NCBI GenBank assembly: GCA_026391835.1
Contig: JAPLDF010000071.1
Location: 1-64,000, forward strand
Length of the DNA stretch: 64,000 nucleotides
From: Bacteroidota bacterium
GTDB taxonomy: Bacteria; Bacteroidota; Bacteroidia; Bacteroidales; FEN-979
Direction of reading: 5' to 3'
The notes under the pieces are model-generated. The model searched no databases and was not told the DNA's origin. It saw nothing but the letters and a program-made list of their open reading frames with translations. A program made the position numbers and the translations under genes. Position 1 is the stretch's first letter, and the number at the start of each line of letters is the position of its first letter. Positions 9,021-18,217 of this stretch are shown here, in pieces.

Positions 9021-9794
9021 ATGACCGATAAGATCAAAGAAGCCACCCTCATCCTGAAACGTTCGCGGTTCACAACGGCATTTACGGGCGCAGGGATCTC
9101 CGTCGAAAGCGGGATCCCTTCTTTCCGTGGCAGCGGGGGGCTGTGGGAGAAATATGACCCCAAAGTGCTCGACCTGAACTATTTTCTCAAAGATCCTGCA
9201 GGGTCGTGGGTGGTGATCAAGGAGATATTTTATGATTTTTTCGGCATGGCCAAACCCAATGCGGCACACCTGGTCCTGGCCAGGATGGAGCGGGAGGGCC
9301 TGCTGGGCAGAACCATCACCCAGAACATCGACAACCTGCACCAGGAAGCGGGATCGGCCATCATATCCGAGTTTCACGGGAATTCAAAAACCCTCCTGTG
9401 CCTGCAATGTCACCGGAAATATCGTTCAGGCGAGATCAGCCTTGAACACGTTCCCCCCACCTGCCGGGAGTGTGGCGGTATCCTCAAGCCCGATTTTGTC
9501 TTTTTCGGGGAAGCCATTCCGCAGTTACCGCTGGCAGAAGCCTACGAAGCAGCCACACTCTCTGATGTGTTCCTGGTCATCGGGACTACAGGTGAAGTGA
9601 TGCCTGCCAACCAGATACCGTTTATGGCAAAGGAGTATGGGGCTACCATCATCGAGGTGAATCCTGAGCCATCAAATTTCACGGATAAAATCACGGATAT
9701 TTTCCTGCAGGGAAAGGCAACCGAAGTCATGAAAAAACTGGAGATCCTCTTATTTCCCGCGGCCCTGGATGATGATCAGGATGGTATAGATTAA
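9021..9794 (+). CDS. NAD-dependent protein deacylase, Sir2 family
   Basis: This 257-residue cytosolic sirtuin has GAGIS (23-27) and SGIPSFRG for NAD binding, TQNIDNLH (100-107), and the catalytic base His119 in the FHGN motif. A complete structural zinc site is present: Cys127, Cys130, Cys148 and Cys151. The Tyr/Arg pair that marks desuccinylases is not evident, so deacetylase activity is the simpler assumption. The C-terminal 15 codons overlap, antisense, the 3' end of the convergent sugar-transferase gene; this acidic tail (DDDQDGID) is beyond the usual sirtuin fold. Confidence 0.92.
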   Translation: MTDKIKEATLILKRSRFTTAFTGAGISVESGIPSFRGSGGLWEKYDPKVLDLNYFLKDPAGSWVVIKEIFYDFFGMAKPNAAHLVLARMEREGLLGRTITQNIDNLHQEAGSAIISEFHGNSKTLLCLQCHRKYRSGEISLEHVPPTCRECGGILKPDFVFFGEAIPQLPLAEAYEAATLSDVFLVIGTTGEVMPANQIPFMAKEYGATIIEVNPEPSNFTDKITDIFLQGKATEVMKKLEILLFPAALDDDQDGID

Positions 9795-11165
9795 GATCTT
9801 GAAGTCCATCGCAAGCGACATGTTCTCAATGTAGAGTATGTCAAACTTCAGCCGTTCAACCATTTGATCCAGGTTTTCGGCATAACCATATTTCACCTGC
9901 CCCCACGAAGTAATTCCGGGCTTAACCTTGTGGAGCAACCGGTAATGGGGTGCACGCTGTGTGATGAGGTCGATGTAGAACTGGCGTTCAGGCCGGGGGC
10001 CGACAAGGCTCATATCCCCTTTAAGCACCGTATAGAACTGGGGTATCTCATCCACCCTGAATTGCCTCAGGAACCGTCCGAACCGGGTGATCCGGGGATC
10101 ATTTTTTGAAGAGAGCTGCGGCCCGGTAACCTCAGCGTCGCGGTACATGGTCCTGAATTTATGCATTTTAAATGGTTTGCCCTTGATCCCGATCCGTTCC
10201 TGCGAAAAGAAAACCGGGCCGGGAGAGGTGACCTTGATGATAATAGCCGTGATGATCATCGCCGGGGAGAGAATGATCAGGCACAGGATTGAAATAACCA
10301 GGTCGAGGATCCGTTTCAGCGACATCTGCCAGTCGGGCATGAGGTCGGGATAAATTTGAATGAGCGGGGCGTGGAAAATAGATGTTGTTTTTACCGAACC
10401 CATGAGAATGTCCTGCATAGCCGGAATGATTTTAATCACCACATCCGTGTCTTCAAGCTGGGTGATGATGTTTTCGATCGTGTGGTTTTCGGAGTGTTCG
10501 ATGGCAATGATCACTTCCTCAATGTTCAGCTCTTTTACAAGCCTGTTGAGATCCTGCAATCCGCCCAGGTGAGGTATCGACTCGGCAAGTTTGTACCTGC
10601 TGTATCCTTCGACATTGATAAAGCCGACAAATTTGTTGCCGGATGATTTTTCCTGGTTTTCGATCTCTTCGTAAATTGAAACTGCATTGCCGTTGCTTCC
10701 GATGATGATGGTGTTGAACCCTATTATCTTGTGGTGAATTTTATTCGCAGCCGATGAAGTAAGCAGGAACCTGAACAGCCCGGTAAAAAACAGGTGTAGC
10801 GTGAACAGGATAAAAAAGAACTCCACATAGGTATGCTGGTTGATGATCACATCATCCAGGATCAGTGTAAAGAACAGGATAGTAACTCCAATGAATGTAA
10901 TCAGGATCGTCTGGGCAAATTCACGGAGCCTGGCTTTACGGAATATTTTGCGGTATGTACCGATCAGGGTATAGAGGATAAGCCAGAAGCACGGGATAAT
11001 GGTCACCCCGTAATAGAGTTTTTTATCAAGGATGATGTCGTTGAGATGGCTGAATACGTTATGGTCTACGGCATATTTCCTGTAGATAAAGAACAAAGTC
11101 CAGGCGATAAAAGCCGTAAAAAAATCGGCAGCAATATATTTTATAACCTGTAACCGTTTATTCAT
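9750..11165 (-). CDS. Undecaprenyl-phosphate sugar phosphotransferase (exopolysaccharide initiating enzyme)
   Basis: This 471-residue membrane protein has four or five N-terminal transmembrane helices and a central nucleotide-binding-like domain (about 150-270). Its C-terminal bacterial sugar transferase domain begins LKRILDLVIS. Family motifs SPGPVFFSQERIG, KFRTM, RFLRQFRVDEIPQ and DMSLVGPRPE are intact. The enzyme transfers a sugar-1-phosphate from a nucleotide sugar to undecaprenyl phosphate at the inner membrane, the first step of exopolysaccharide or O-unit synthesis. No glycosyltransferase, flippase or polymerase gene lies nearby, so it is an orphan here. Its 3' end overlaps the sirtuin gene by 45 bp. 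Confidence 0.92.
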   Translation of the reverse strand: MNKRLQVIKYIAADFFTAFIAWTLFFIYRKYAVDHNVFSHLNDIILDKKLYYGVTIIPCFWLILYTLIGTYRKIFRKARLREFAQTILITFIGVTILFFTLILDDVIINQHTYVEFFFILFTLHLFFTGLFRFLLTSSAANKIHHKIIGFNTIIIGSNGNAVSIYEEIENQEKSSGNKFVGFINVEGYSRYKLAESIPHLGGLQDLNRLVKELNIEEVIIAIEHSENHTIENIITQLEDTDVVIKIIPAMQDILMGSVKTTSIFHAPLIQIYPDLMPDWQMSLKRILDLVISILCLIILSPAMIITAIIIKVTSPGPVFFSQERIGIKGKPFKMHKFRTMYRDAEVTGPQLSSKNDPRITRFGRFLRQFRVDEIPQFYTVLKGDMSLVGPRPERQFYIDLITQRAPHYRLLHKVKPGITSWGQVKYGYAENLDQMVERLKFDILYIENMSLAMDFKILIYTILIIIQGRGK

Positions 11166-11199
11166 AATTCAGCTGTTCAGCCTTCAATCGGCCATATGT

Positions 11200-12081
11200 T
11201 CACTTTGAAGCGCGAGTTACTATCTTTAAATTATCCAGCAGGATGCCCGATTTGGTCATTCCCGCATCTTTGAACGCCCTGAAATACACCCGGAATGAGT
11301 ACATTGCCGTATACGCGTTCAGGGTTGTCGTTAAATCGATGTATATTTTCTTCCATTGCCCGTTTGTGGGGTTGAGCGTGATCACCGGGGTCTGGTAAAG
11401 AATGCTGGTCCCGTAAGTGAAAAGACCTACCACAAAAGGATTTGAACAATTAAAATTCATCTCAAGGAAAACCTGCTGATATGGAATGGGATATTCCGTA
11501 TGTGTCTGACATTCAAAATAATCATGGGTAGCATCCAAAACAACCATGCCTGAATGATACCCCTCGAAGGTAACTGCACTATCGGCCGGTGTCAGTTTTA
11601 TGGTTGCCAGGCTTCCGCTTGTGGTATCAAGGGATAACGACACACTTTCAAAATTTTCCATCCAGGTGAATGAAGTTTTGGCCTGGTAGGTTGTTGCCAT
11701 CACACCGGTTTTCAGGGTACTGTCAGGCACGAGATTGATCTCCCTGGAAATCGGATTATAAAACTCATAACTCACCCGCGTGGCTGCAATGCCGTTTTTC
11801 TTGACGCCTGACCATATTTTCAGCTGGTGTTTCCCCGATTTTAACACGGGAAACCGGGCAGGCAGTTCATATGCACCGAGAAACTCATCGTCAACATACA
11901 CCCAGGCATCTGTAATCCGCTGGGATGCAGTGCCCTGCGCTTCATTGGTGGTGATGTAGATTGAATCAATGGAAAGGTATGCCGGGATGGTTTGATCGCC
12001 CGAAAATTTTTCACAGGATGATACAGTGATAAACAGGATGCATAAAAAAAAGATATTGCGAAGGAGTCTCCTGTAAATCAT
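11200..12081 (-). CDS. Putative lipoprotein of unknown function
   Basis: From the ATG at 12081 the product is 293 residues; an upstream in-frame ATG at 12105 would add eight residues. I prefer the shorter form because it gives a compact signal peptide (MIYRRLLRNIFFLCILF) ending in the lipobox VSSC. The protein is beta-rich: the first part resembles a bacterial Ig-like or carbohydrate-binding sandwich (YELPARFPVLKSGKHQLKIW), and the second looks like a jelly-roll. No enzyme motif is visible. It lies 34 bp upstream of the sugar-transferase gene on the same strand, so the two may be an operon under the palindrome-bearing promoter at 12144-12166. Confidence 0.75.
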   Translation of the reverse strand: MIYRRLLRNIFFLCILFITVSSCEKFSGDQTIPAYLSIDSIYITTNEAQGTASQRITDAWVYVDDEFLGAYELPARFPVLKSGKHQLKIWSGVKKNGIAATRVSYEFYNPISREINLVPDSTLKTGVMATTYQAKTSFTWMENFESVSLSLDTTSGSLATIKLTPADSAVTFEGYHSGMVVLDATHDYFECQTHTEYPIPYQQVFLEMNFNCSNPFVVGLFTYGTSILYQTPVITLNPTNGQWKKIYIDLTTTLNAYTAMYSFRVYFRAFKDAGMTKSGILLDNLKIVTRASK

Positions 12082-12143
12082 ATCGTCATAATGGGTTGAA
12101 ATCAATGATTCCTGATATGGATAACGGCCGGTTATTGCTGATA

Positions 12144-12161
12144 TTGTTCACCTGTGAACAA
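12144..12161. promoter_or_regulatory. 18-bp perfect palindrome, candidate operator
   Basis: TTGTTCAC-CT-GTGAACAA has 8-bp perfect arms around a 2-bp centre. It overlaps the end of the minus-strand -7 element at 12159-12166 and covers the expected transcription start of the lipoprotein gene. That is the position of a repressor operator; the binding protein is unknown. Confidence 0.55.
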
Positions 12162-12166
12162 AAGTA
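12159..12166 (-). promoter_or_regulatory. Promoter -7 element for the lipoprotein gene
   Basis: Minus-strand TACTTTTG matches TAnnTTTG exactly, about 78 bp upstream of the ATG at 12081. A CTTG at 12183-12186 is a possible -33 part with a slightly short spacer of 16 bp. Confidence 0.6.
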
Positions 12167-12189
12167 ATGAACAGGCTGCAAACAAGTTC

Positions 12190-13176
12190 TCAGGCCATGT
12201 TTGCCGCGTTCAGATTGATCTTTTCAATGATTTTATAAGCGACTTCGAGGGCACTGTATCCGTCATTGATGGTGACCATCGGGATGGTGTTGTTGGTGAT
12301 AGCAGCATTGAAACTTTCAAGTTCTGCCTTAATCGCGTTCAGGGGTTTGATTTCGGGTTTATCAAAGTTGATCTGCTTGGTCCCGCGCCCAGGTCCGAGT
12401 TCCAGGATAAAACCCATGGGGGGGGTATCGATGTTTACATCATTGATCTTGACAACTTCAAGTTCCTTTTTCAGAAAATCAACCGAAATGTAGGCATCTC
12501 TCTGGAAGAATCTTGATTTCCGCATGTTTTTCAACGAAATACGGCTTGCGGTGAGGTTAGCCACACACCCGTTGTCGAATTCGATCCGTGCGTTGGCGAT
12601 ATCGGGCGTATCGCTGACGACAGCCACGCCACTGGCACTGATTTTCCTGATGTTGCTTTTTACAACACTCAGCACGATGTCGATGTCGTGAATCATCAGG
12701 TCAAGGATCACGGGAACATCCGTTCCGCGCGGGTTGAACTGGGCCAGCCGATGGCTTTCAATAAACATGGGGCGATCGAATGCTGCTTCTGCGGCAAGAA
12801 ACGCCGGGTTAAACCGCTCAACATGGCCAACCTGGACTTTTACATTGGCTTCCCGGGCAATTTTAATCAGCTCACGGGCCTCTTCCAGTGTTGTCACGAT
12901 CGGTTTCTCGATAAATACATGGCGACACTTTTTCAGGGCCTTTGCCGCGCATTCGAAATGTGAGATTGTAGGGGTGACAATGTCGACGACATCAACGGCA
13001 TCAATAAGATCATCGAGTGATCCCCATTTCCTAATGCCAAACTCCTGCGCTGTTTTTTCTGCATTGGCTTCATCCGGGTCGTAAAATCCGACAAGATCAA
13101 ATTCAGGAATTTCCTTGATGCATTTCAAGTGAATTTTGCCAAGATGCCCGGCTCCCAGTACTCCGATTTTCAGCAT
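12190..13176 (-). CDS. Gfo/Idh/MocA family oxidoreductase
   Basis: This 328-residue cytosolic dehydrogenase has an N-terminal Rossmann fold with GVLGAGHLG (about 5-13) for NAD(P). The family EKP motif is present (FIEKPIVTTLEEA, about 93-105), then a C-terminal alpha/beta substrate domain with MIHDIDI (about 162-168), the usual place of the catalytic histidine pair. Members oxidise or reduce sugars, inositols or biliverdin; the substrate cannot be inferred. A perfect -7 element lies 15 bp upstream, leaving almost no leader. It is divergent from pcm. Confidence 0.88.
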   Translation of the reverse strand: MLKIGVLGAGHLGKIHLKCIKEIPEFDLVGFYDPDEANAEKTAQEFGIRKWGSLDDLIDAVDVVDIVTPTISHFECAAKALKKCRHVFIEKPIVTTLEEARELIKIAREANVKVQVGHVERFNPAFLAAEAAFDRPMFIESHRLAQFNPRGTDVPVILDLMIHDIDIVLSVVKSNIRKISASGVAVVSDTPDIANARIEFDNGCVANLTASRISLKNMRKSRFFQRDAYISVDFLKKELEVVKINDVNIDTPPMGFILELGPGRGTKQINFDKPEIKPLNAIKAELESFNAAITNNTIPMVTINDGYSALEVAYKIIEKINLNAANMA

Positions 13177-13190
13177 TTTATTTTTTTTTG

Positions 13191-13198
13191 CAAAGGTA
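13191..13198 (-). promoter_or_regulatory. Promoter -7 element for the Gfo/Idh/MocA gene
   Basis: Minus-strand TACCTTTG is a perfect -7 match 15 bp before the ATG at 13176, implying a leaderless or nearly leaderless mRNA. Confidence 0.6.
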
Positions 13199-13255
13199 GG
13201 TTTTTACCCTTACTGAATTTAGTATTTTCGTGAAAATTTTAACAAACCAAATCAC

Positions 13256-13924
13256 ATGGCAATCGTTAAACCAGTCGACTCCTATCGGCACCAGGGATTG
13301 AGGAAGTTACTGGTACAAAATATCAGGCAAAAGGGAATTGCCGACCAGCAGGTTCTGAATGCATTGGAAACGGTGCCACGCCATTTCTTTTTTGACTCAT
13401 CCTTTTTGGAGTACGCATACGAGGACAAGCCTTTCCCGATCGGAGCCGGCCAGACAATATCGCAGCCGTTTACCGTAGCATTTCAGACCGAATTGCTGCT
13501 GATCAAAAAAAACGACAAGGTACTTGAAATCGGGACCGGTTCGGGATACCAGGCATGCATCCTCGCCGAACTGGGCGCAAAGGTTTTTTCCATTGAACGG
13601 CAGAAAACTCTTTTTGACAGAACCAGCAAGTTTTTACCGGTGGTGGGTTACCCTACCATCAAAACATTTTTCGGGGACGGGTACAAGGGATTGCCTACAT
13701 ATGCCCCTTTTGACAAAATGATTGTAACAGCTGCCGCACCTTATATCCCGGAGGCGCTGCTGGAGCAGCTCAAGCCCGGCGGGATCCTGGTGATCCCGGT
13801 CGGAGGCAACGACGTTCAAACCATGACGACCATCATCAAAAATGCCGACAACTCATTCACAAAGAAAGAGTATGGCGCATTCAGGTTTGTACCGATGCTG
13901 GAGGATAAGGCTAAAGAGGTCTGA
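13256..13924 (+). CDS. pcm: Protein-L-isoaspartate O-methyltransferase
   Basis: This 222-residue cytosolic methyltransferase has the PCMT-specific segment GAGQTISQPFTVA (about 62-74), which forms the isoaspartyl-peptide site. It also has the S-adenosylmethionine loop LEIGTGSGYQACILAELG (about 90-107). It methylates damaged isoaspartyl residues so they can revert to aspartate. Length and motif order are typical. It ends 7 bp from the convergent CcmF-like gene. A weak -7-like TATTTTCG lies at 13223-13230. Confidence 0.94.
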   Translation: MAIVKPVDSYRHQGLRKLLVQNIRQKGIADQQVLNALETVPRHFFFDSSFLEYAYEDKPFPIGAGQTISQPFTVAFQTELLLIKKNDKVLEIGTGSGYQACILAELGAKVFSIERQKTLFDRTSKFLPVVGYPTIKTFFGDGYKGLPTYAPFDKMIVTAAAPYIPEALLEQLKPGGILVIPVGGNDVQTMTTIIKNADNSFTKKEYGAFRFVPMLEDKAKEV

Positions 13925-13931
13925 GTCCGTA

Positions 13932-15989
13932 TCAGGAATTGCCCTGCCATCTCCTGCGGGCCCTCCGCACAAAAGCGATGGCAAAACCAAGGGTCATTAC
14001 AACCGAACCCAGCCATAAAATGTTGATATACGGGTTCATGATGGCCTTGATCACGATGTAATCGGGTTCCTTTGAGACAGTGGCAATATAGGTATAGTAG
14101 TCACGTCCCAGGAAGTGCCGTGTGTCGGGGTTATATACCGCTCCCATCTTTGGATGAACATTGACAGACGGATGGAGTGAGAATTCCAGGTGTGAGACTC
14201 CTTTTTTCCTGGTCAGAAAATCAACCCGGTAAACAGTGGTATTCCCCTGCACCCTGTTGCTTACATAGGATACATAAAAGCCATTCATGTAAAGGGTATC
14301 ATTCCGCATCAGCACAAGGTTTTCGGCATTGGCCTGCCTGTCGCCAAGGTCGAATTTCGAGGTATTGGTTGAAATAACCTTTGAGTTGGAAAATGTAAGT
14401 ACCGTTCCGAGGACAAAAATCACAAAACCTATGTGTGTCGTGATGGCACCGATATTTCTTGGTTTGGTAACCAGGAACAACATGTTGTAAATGGATGACA
14501 ATAATGCAAAAAGGGTAAAGACGACCAGTAAAATAAAGTTCAGCTGGGTGATTACCCCGGCAACTACCATGGGGATGCAGATGACGATGGCGGCAATGAG
14601 CGGAATTAATAATTTCTTTAAAAACTGGCCCGGTTCGTTGGAATTATAGGTTAAAAACTGGCTGAAAGCTATAAAACCGGCGATCAGCAATGCATATGGC
14701 ATTTGCCAGCGGTTGTAAAATCCAACCCGGTCGACAGGAGGGGCGATGCCGGTGTGGAACAGGCTGTTGAATACCGGGATCGAAGTTGTAAAAACGATCT
14801 GGAAGGCAGCCAGGACCATGATGATCGCGCCGATGAACATCCAAAACTCACGGGATAACAGTATGTCCTCCTTTGATGAATGGAACTTCCTGAAATTAAC
14901 TGCAATCATCACAACCATCATCCCGAAAAACACCAGCAGGTATACAAGCAGTTGCAGTGTCATGCCATTGTCGCCGAATGAATGGGCCGAGGTATCGGCC
15001 AGTACACCGCTGCGTGTCAGGAAACTTGCATACAATACCAGTACATACGACAGGGTTATTAAAATATAGGCTGCGAGCAATGCATAATTCTGCCTGCGTG
15101 ATATCAACATGAAATGCAACCCGGCAACGAGTGTCATCCATGGCACGAGTGATGAGTTTTCGACGGGATCCCACGACCAGAAACCGCCGAATGTAAGCGA
15201 AACATAAGCCCACGCACCACCCAGCAGGATGCCTGCGCCCAGCATCAGCAAGGCGAACAACGTCCATGGCAGCGCACGGCCGATCCAGGTATGGTAATCC
15301 TTTTTCATGAAGGAGGCGATGGCATAACTGAACGGAACGAGGGCAAGCGCATAGCCAAGAAACAGGATCGGCGGGTGGATGGTCATCCAGATGTTTTCGA
15401 GCAGGGGATTCAACCCGTTTCCGTCACCAACCATGGTGAGGTAGTTGGGCATTGCAAATATGGTGCCCTCTACGGTATCGATGGTGCTCCTCAGCAATTC
15501 AAACGGACTAGCCCCGATCTTCACACCAAACCATGTCACACCCAGGAGCATGGAGGTTACAAAAGCCTGTGAAATTGAAAAAATGAGCATTACCGGCGAT
15601 TCCCATTTGCGAGCCAGCCGCAGCAGGACCAACCCGATCAGTGCCTGCCAGAGTGCCCAAACCAGGAAACTTCCCTCCTGCCCTGCCCAGAAACAGGATA
15701 CAATGTACTTCATTGGCAACTCTTTCGACGAATATTGCCAGACATAGGAATACTCAAAATAATGTTTGAAAATGAGAAAATAGAGTACCACCGCAACAGA
15801 TATGATGGAGATTGCATGTACAACATACAGCGCACGTGCACTGTTCAGCCAGATCCTGCGGTTGTCTTTCCGGTAAAAGTCGAGGGAATAGAAAATGGCA
15901 GCCAGGATTGCTGTCCCAAATCCAAGCCATACAAAAAATTTCCCCATTTCTCCGGGGAGGAGGTGCTCACCGATATATTGAATGTTCAT
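13932..15989 (-). CDS. ccmF: Cytochrome c haem-lyase subunit, CcmF/CcsA type
   Basis: This 685-residue integral membrane protein has roughly 14-16 transmembrane segments. It carries the haem-handling WWD-type motif (WGAWA-like region then GGFWSWDPVENSSLVPW), and before it WAGQEGSFLVWALW, the conserved CcmF signature. CcmF presents haem for covalent attachment to apocytochrome c at the periplasmic face. It is divergent from dsbD, so haem ligation and thiol reduction are encoded back to back, fitting the many c-type haems encoded at 38-44 kb. Some annotators would name it CcsA. Confidence 0.88.
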   Translation of the reverse strand: MNIQYIGEHLLPGEMGKFFVWLGFGTAILAAIFYSLDFYRKDNRRIWLNSARALYVVHAISIISVAVVLYFLIFKHYFEYSYVWQYSSKELPMKYIVSCFWAGQEGSFLVWALWQALIGLVLLRLARKWESPVMLIFSISQAFVTSMLLGVTWFGVKIGASPFELLRSTIDTVEGTIFAMPNYLTMVGDGNGLNPLLENIWMTIHPPILFLGYALALVPFSYAIASFMKKDYHTWIGRALPWTLFALLMLGAGILLGGAWAYVSLTFGGFWSWDPVENSSLVPWMTLVAGLHFMLISRRQNYALLAAYILITLSYVLVLYASFLTRSGVLADTSAHSFGDNGMTLQLLVYLLVFFGMMVVMIAVNFRKFHSSKEDILLSREFWMFIGAIIMVLAAFQIVFTTSIPVFNSLFHTGIAPPVDRVGFYNRWQMPYALLIAGFIAFSQFLTYNSNEPGQFLKKLLIPLIAAIVICIPMVVAGVITQLNFILLVVFTLFALLSSIYNMLFLVTKPRNIGAITTHIGFVIFVLGTVLTFSNSKVISTNTSKFDLGDRQANAENLVLMRNDTLYMNGFYVSYVSNRVQGNTTVYRVDFLTRKKGVSHLEFSLHPSVNVHPKMGAVYNPDTRHFLGRDYYTYIATVSKEPDYIVIKAIMNPYINILWLGSVVMTLGFAIAFVRRARRRWQGNS

Positions 15990-16009
15990 GCCGAATTTTT
16001 AATTTGCCG

Positions 16010-16017
16010 CAAAATTA
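16010..16017 (-). promoter_or_regulatory. Promoter -7 element for the CcmF-like gene
   Basis: Minus-strand TAATTTTG is a perfect match 21 bp upstream of the ATG at 15989. Confidence 0.6.
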
Positions 16018-16088
16018 CGCATTTCAAACCATCCATAGCTACTTCCCGCGTTTTTTTAGGTATGTTAGGGTAGTACCATAATTTTCTC

Positions 16089-16096
16089 TAAATTTG
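16089..16096 (+). promoter_or_regulatory. Promoter -7 element for dsbD
   Basis: TAAATTTG is a perfect -7 match 20 bp upstream of the ATG at 16117. This position excludes the in-frame TTG at 16111 as a likely start. Confidence 0.65.
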
Positions 16097-16116
16097 CCAT
16101 TCAAAATCTTTTGCGA

Positions 16117-18210
16117 ATGAAAAAAGCTCTGATTGGCCTGATGGGGCTCTTGGTTTTACCATTATTCTCCATTTCACAAATCCTGGACCCTGTCAAATGG
16201 ACCTTTAAAGTTGAGCAGTCAAAACCTGAGGAGGCAACACTGTTGCTGATTGCCACAGCAGACAAAAACTGGCATGTTTATTCACAGGATATTCCGCCAA
16301 AAGGACCGATCCCAACCACCTTCTCCTTTACCAAAAGTGAAAAATATGCACTGTCGGGCAAGGTGCTCGAGCAAAAACCGATCCTTGACAATGATCCAAA
16401 CTTTAACATGGTCCTGAAGTATTTTGCCGACAAAGCCGTTTTCAGGCAAAAAATAAAAGTATTAAGCCGGAAGGATTTTGTGGTAAAGGGCGTTTTGAAT
16501 TTCATGTGCTGCGACGACAAACAATGCCTCCCGCCAACTGATGTGGAGTTTGAGTTTCATGTCAGGGGGAATCCCGACGCAGCAGTAACGGTTGCTATAA
16601 AACCTGCCGCAGACACCCCCACCGTCGCTGCTGCGGATTCAATAAAATCCTCTACTGCGATCACCGCCAGGGCAGACTCTACAGCCAAAAAAAATGAACA
16701 GGCCAGGCTTGGTGAAACATCGGCCGATAAAGCAGCCAACCAGTCACTTCTCTGGTTTTTCCTGATCTCATTCGTTGCCGGGCTGGCTGCGATCATCACA
16801 CCCTGCGTGTTCCCGATGATCCCCATGACGGTGACCTTTTTTATGCACGATAGTACCAGCAAACGAAAAGCCAGGCTGGAGGCCATCGTCTACGGGCTCT
16901 CCATCATTGTGATTTACACCGTCATCGGCACACTGGTTGCGGTTACCCTTGGCGCCAACTTTGCCAATTTTGTCAGCACCCACTGGATTCCAAATGTATT
17001 TTTCTTCCTGATTTTCATGGTCTTTGCCGCCTCTTTCCTGGGAATGTTCGAAATCACGCTGCCAAGCTGGATCGTCAACAAAGCCGACAAGCAGGCCGAC
17101 AAAGGCGGCTATTCCGGTGCTTTTTTCATGGCCTTTACCCTGGTGTTGGTTTCATTTTCCTGTACAGGCCCGATCGTTGGAGCCATCCTTGTAAAATCAG
17201 CCGGCGGCGCACTGGTGATGCCCATCATTGGCATGCTTGGATTCTCGCTTGCCTTTGCCCTGCCATTCGGATTGTTCGCCTTTTTCCCCTCCTGGCTTTC
17301 GGGCCTTCCAAAATCGGGCGGATGGCTGAATGCGGTGAAAGTTGTCCTGGGATTTCTTGAACTCGCCCTTGGACTAAAGTTCCTGAGTATTGCTGACCAA
17401 ACATACCACTGGCATATACTCGACCGTGAAGTGTACCTCGCCTTCTGGATCGTTATCTTCTTCCTGATGGGAATGTACCTGATCGGCAAATTAAAATTCA
17501 ACCATGATTCCGACCTGCCTTACATCAGCGTGCCAAGGATACTGATGGCCATCGTCGTATTCAGTTTCGTGGTGTACATGATCCCCGGGATGTGGGGTGC
17601 CCCGCTCAAGGCGCTTTCGGGATACCTCCCGCCGGCCACTTACCAGGATTTTGATCTCAATGCAATTGTACAAAAGGAGGTAGGAACAGTCAATGCCGCC
17701 GGTGGCGGATCACAACCTGCTAATACACTGTGCGACAAACCCAAATATGCCGATTTCCTCAAACTTCCGCACGGGCTCGACGGTTATTTTGATTACGCCC
17801 AGGCGCTGAGATGCGCCAAAAAGCAGAACAAGCCTATTTTCATTGATTTTACAGGCCATGGATGTGTGAATTGCCGCGAAATGGAGGCCAACGTATGGTC
17901 CGACCCAAAGGTGCTGAAACGCATGCGCGAGAATTTCATCGTCACGGCACTCTATGTCGACGACAAAACCGACCTCCCTGAAAATGAATGGATCACCTCG
18001 AAATATGACGGGAAAGTAAAAAAGACCATTGGGAAAATATTTGCTGACCTTCAGATCACCCGGTTCAATGTCAATTCGCAGCCGTACTATGTTTTGCTTG
18101 ATACAAGCGGCAACCTGCTGACCTCCCCACGTGCCTACGACCTTGACATTGATGCCTTTGTAAAGTTCCTCGATACCGGGTCCGAAAATTTTAAAAAGCA
18201 GCAAAAATAG
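16117..18210 (+). CDS. dsbD: Thiol:disulfide interchange protein DsbD
   Basis: This is a 697-residue protein from the ATG at 16117. A signal peptide (about 22 residues) leads into a periplasmic alpha-type domain with MCCDDKQCLPPT near 128-139. A Ser/Thr/Ala-rich linker follows, then about eight transmembrane helices starting LLWFFLISF, including ITPCVFPMIPMT and SFSCTGPIVGAIL with the two redox cysteines. The protein ends in a thioredoxin-like gamma domain with GCVNC (Cys583, Cys586). It carries electrons from cytoplasmic thioredoxin to the periplasm, needed for cytochrome c maturation, in line with the divergent ccmF. The next gene starts 7 bp later. Confidence 0.93.
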   Translation: MKKALIGLMGLLVLPLFSISQILDPVKWTFKVEQSKPEEATLLLIATADKNWHVYSQDIPPKGPIPTTFSFTKSEKYALSGKVLEQKPILDNDPNFNMVLKYFADKAVFRQKIKVLSRKDFVVKGVLNFMCCDDKQCLPPTDVEFEFHVRGNPDAAVTVAIKPAADTPTVAAADSIKSSTAITARADSTAKKNEQARLGETSADKAANQSLLWFFLISFVAGLAAIITPCVFPMIPMTVTFFMHDSTSKRKARLEAIVYGLSIIVIYTVIGTLVAVTLGANFANFVSTHWIPNVFFFLIFMVFAASFLGMFEITLPSWIVNKADKQADKGGYSGAFFMAFTLVLVSFSCTGPIVGAILVKSAGGALVMPIIGMLGFSLAFALPFGLFAFFPSWLSGLPKSGGWLNAVKVVLGFLELALGLKFLSIADQTYHWHILDREVYLAFWIVIFFLMGMYLIGKLKFNHDSDLPYISVPRILMAIVVFSFVVYMIPGMWGAPLKALSGYLPPATYQDFDLNAIVQKEVGTVNAAGGGSQPANTLCDKPKYADFLKLPHGLDGYFDYAQALRCAKKQNKPIFIDFTGHGCVNCREMEANVWSDPKVLKRMRENFIVTALYVDDKTDLPENEWITSKYDGKVKKTIGKIFADLQITRFNVNSQPYYVLLDTSGNLLTSPRAYDLDIDAFVKFLDTGSENFKKQQK

Positions 18211-18217
18211 TGGAGAT

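Noticed and set aside
12734-13084. 116-codon plus-strand ORF opposite the Gfo/Idh/MocA gene
   Set aside because: Antisense shadow; the dehydrogenase frame carries all family motifs.
16111-16116. TTG start six bases before the dsbD ATG
   Set aside because: The ATG at 16117 gives a standard signal peptide (MKKALIGL) and fits the promoter position.
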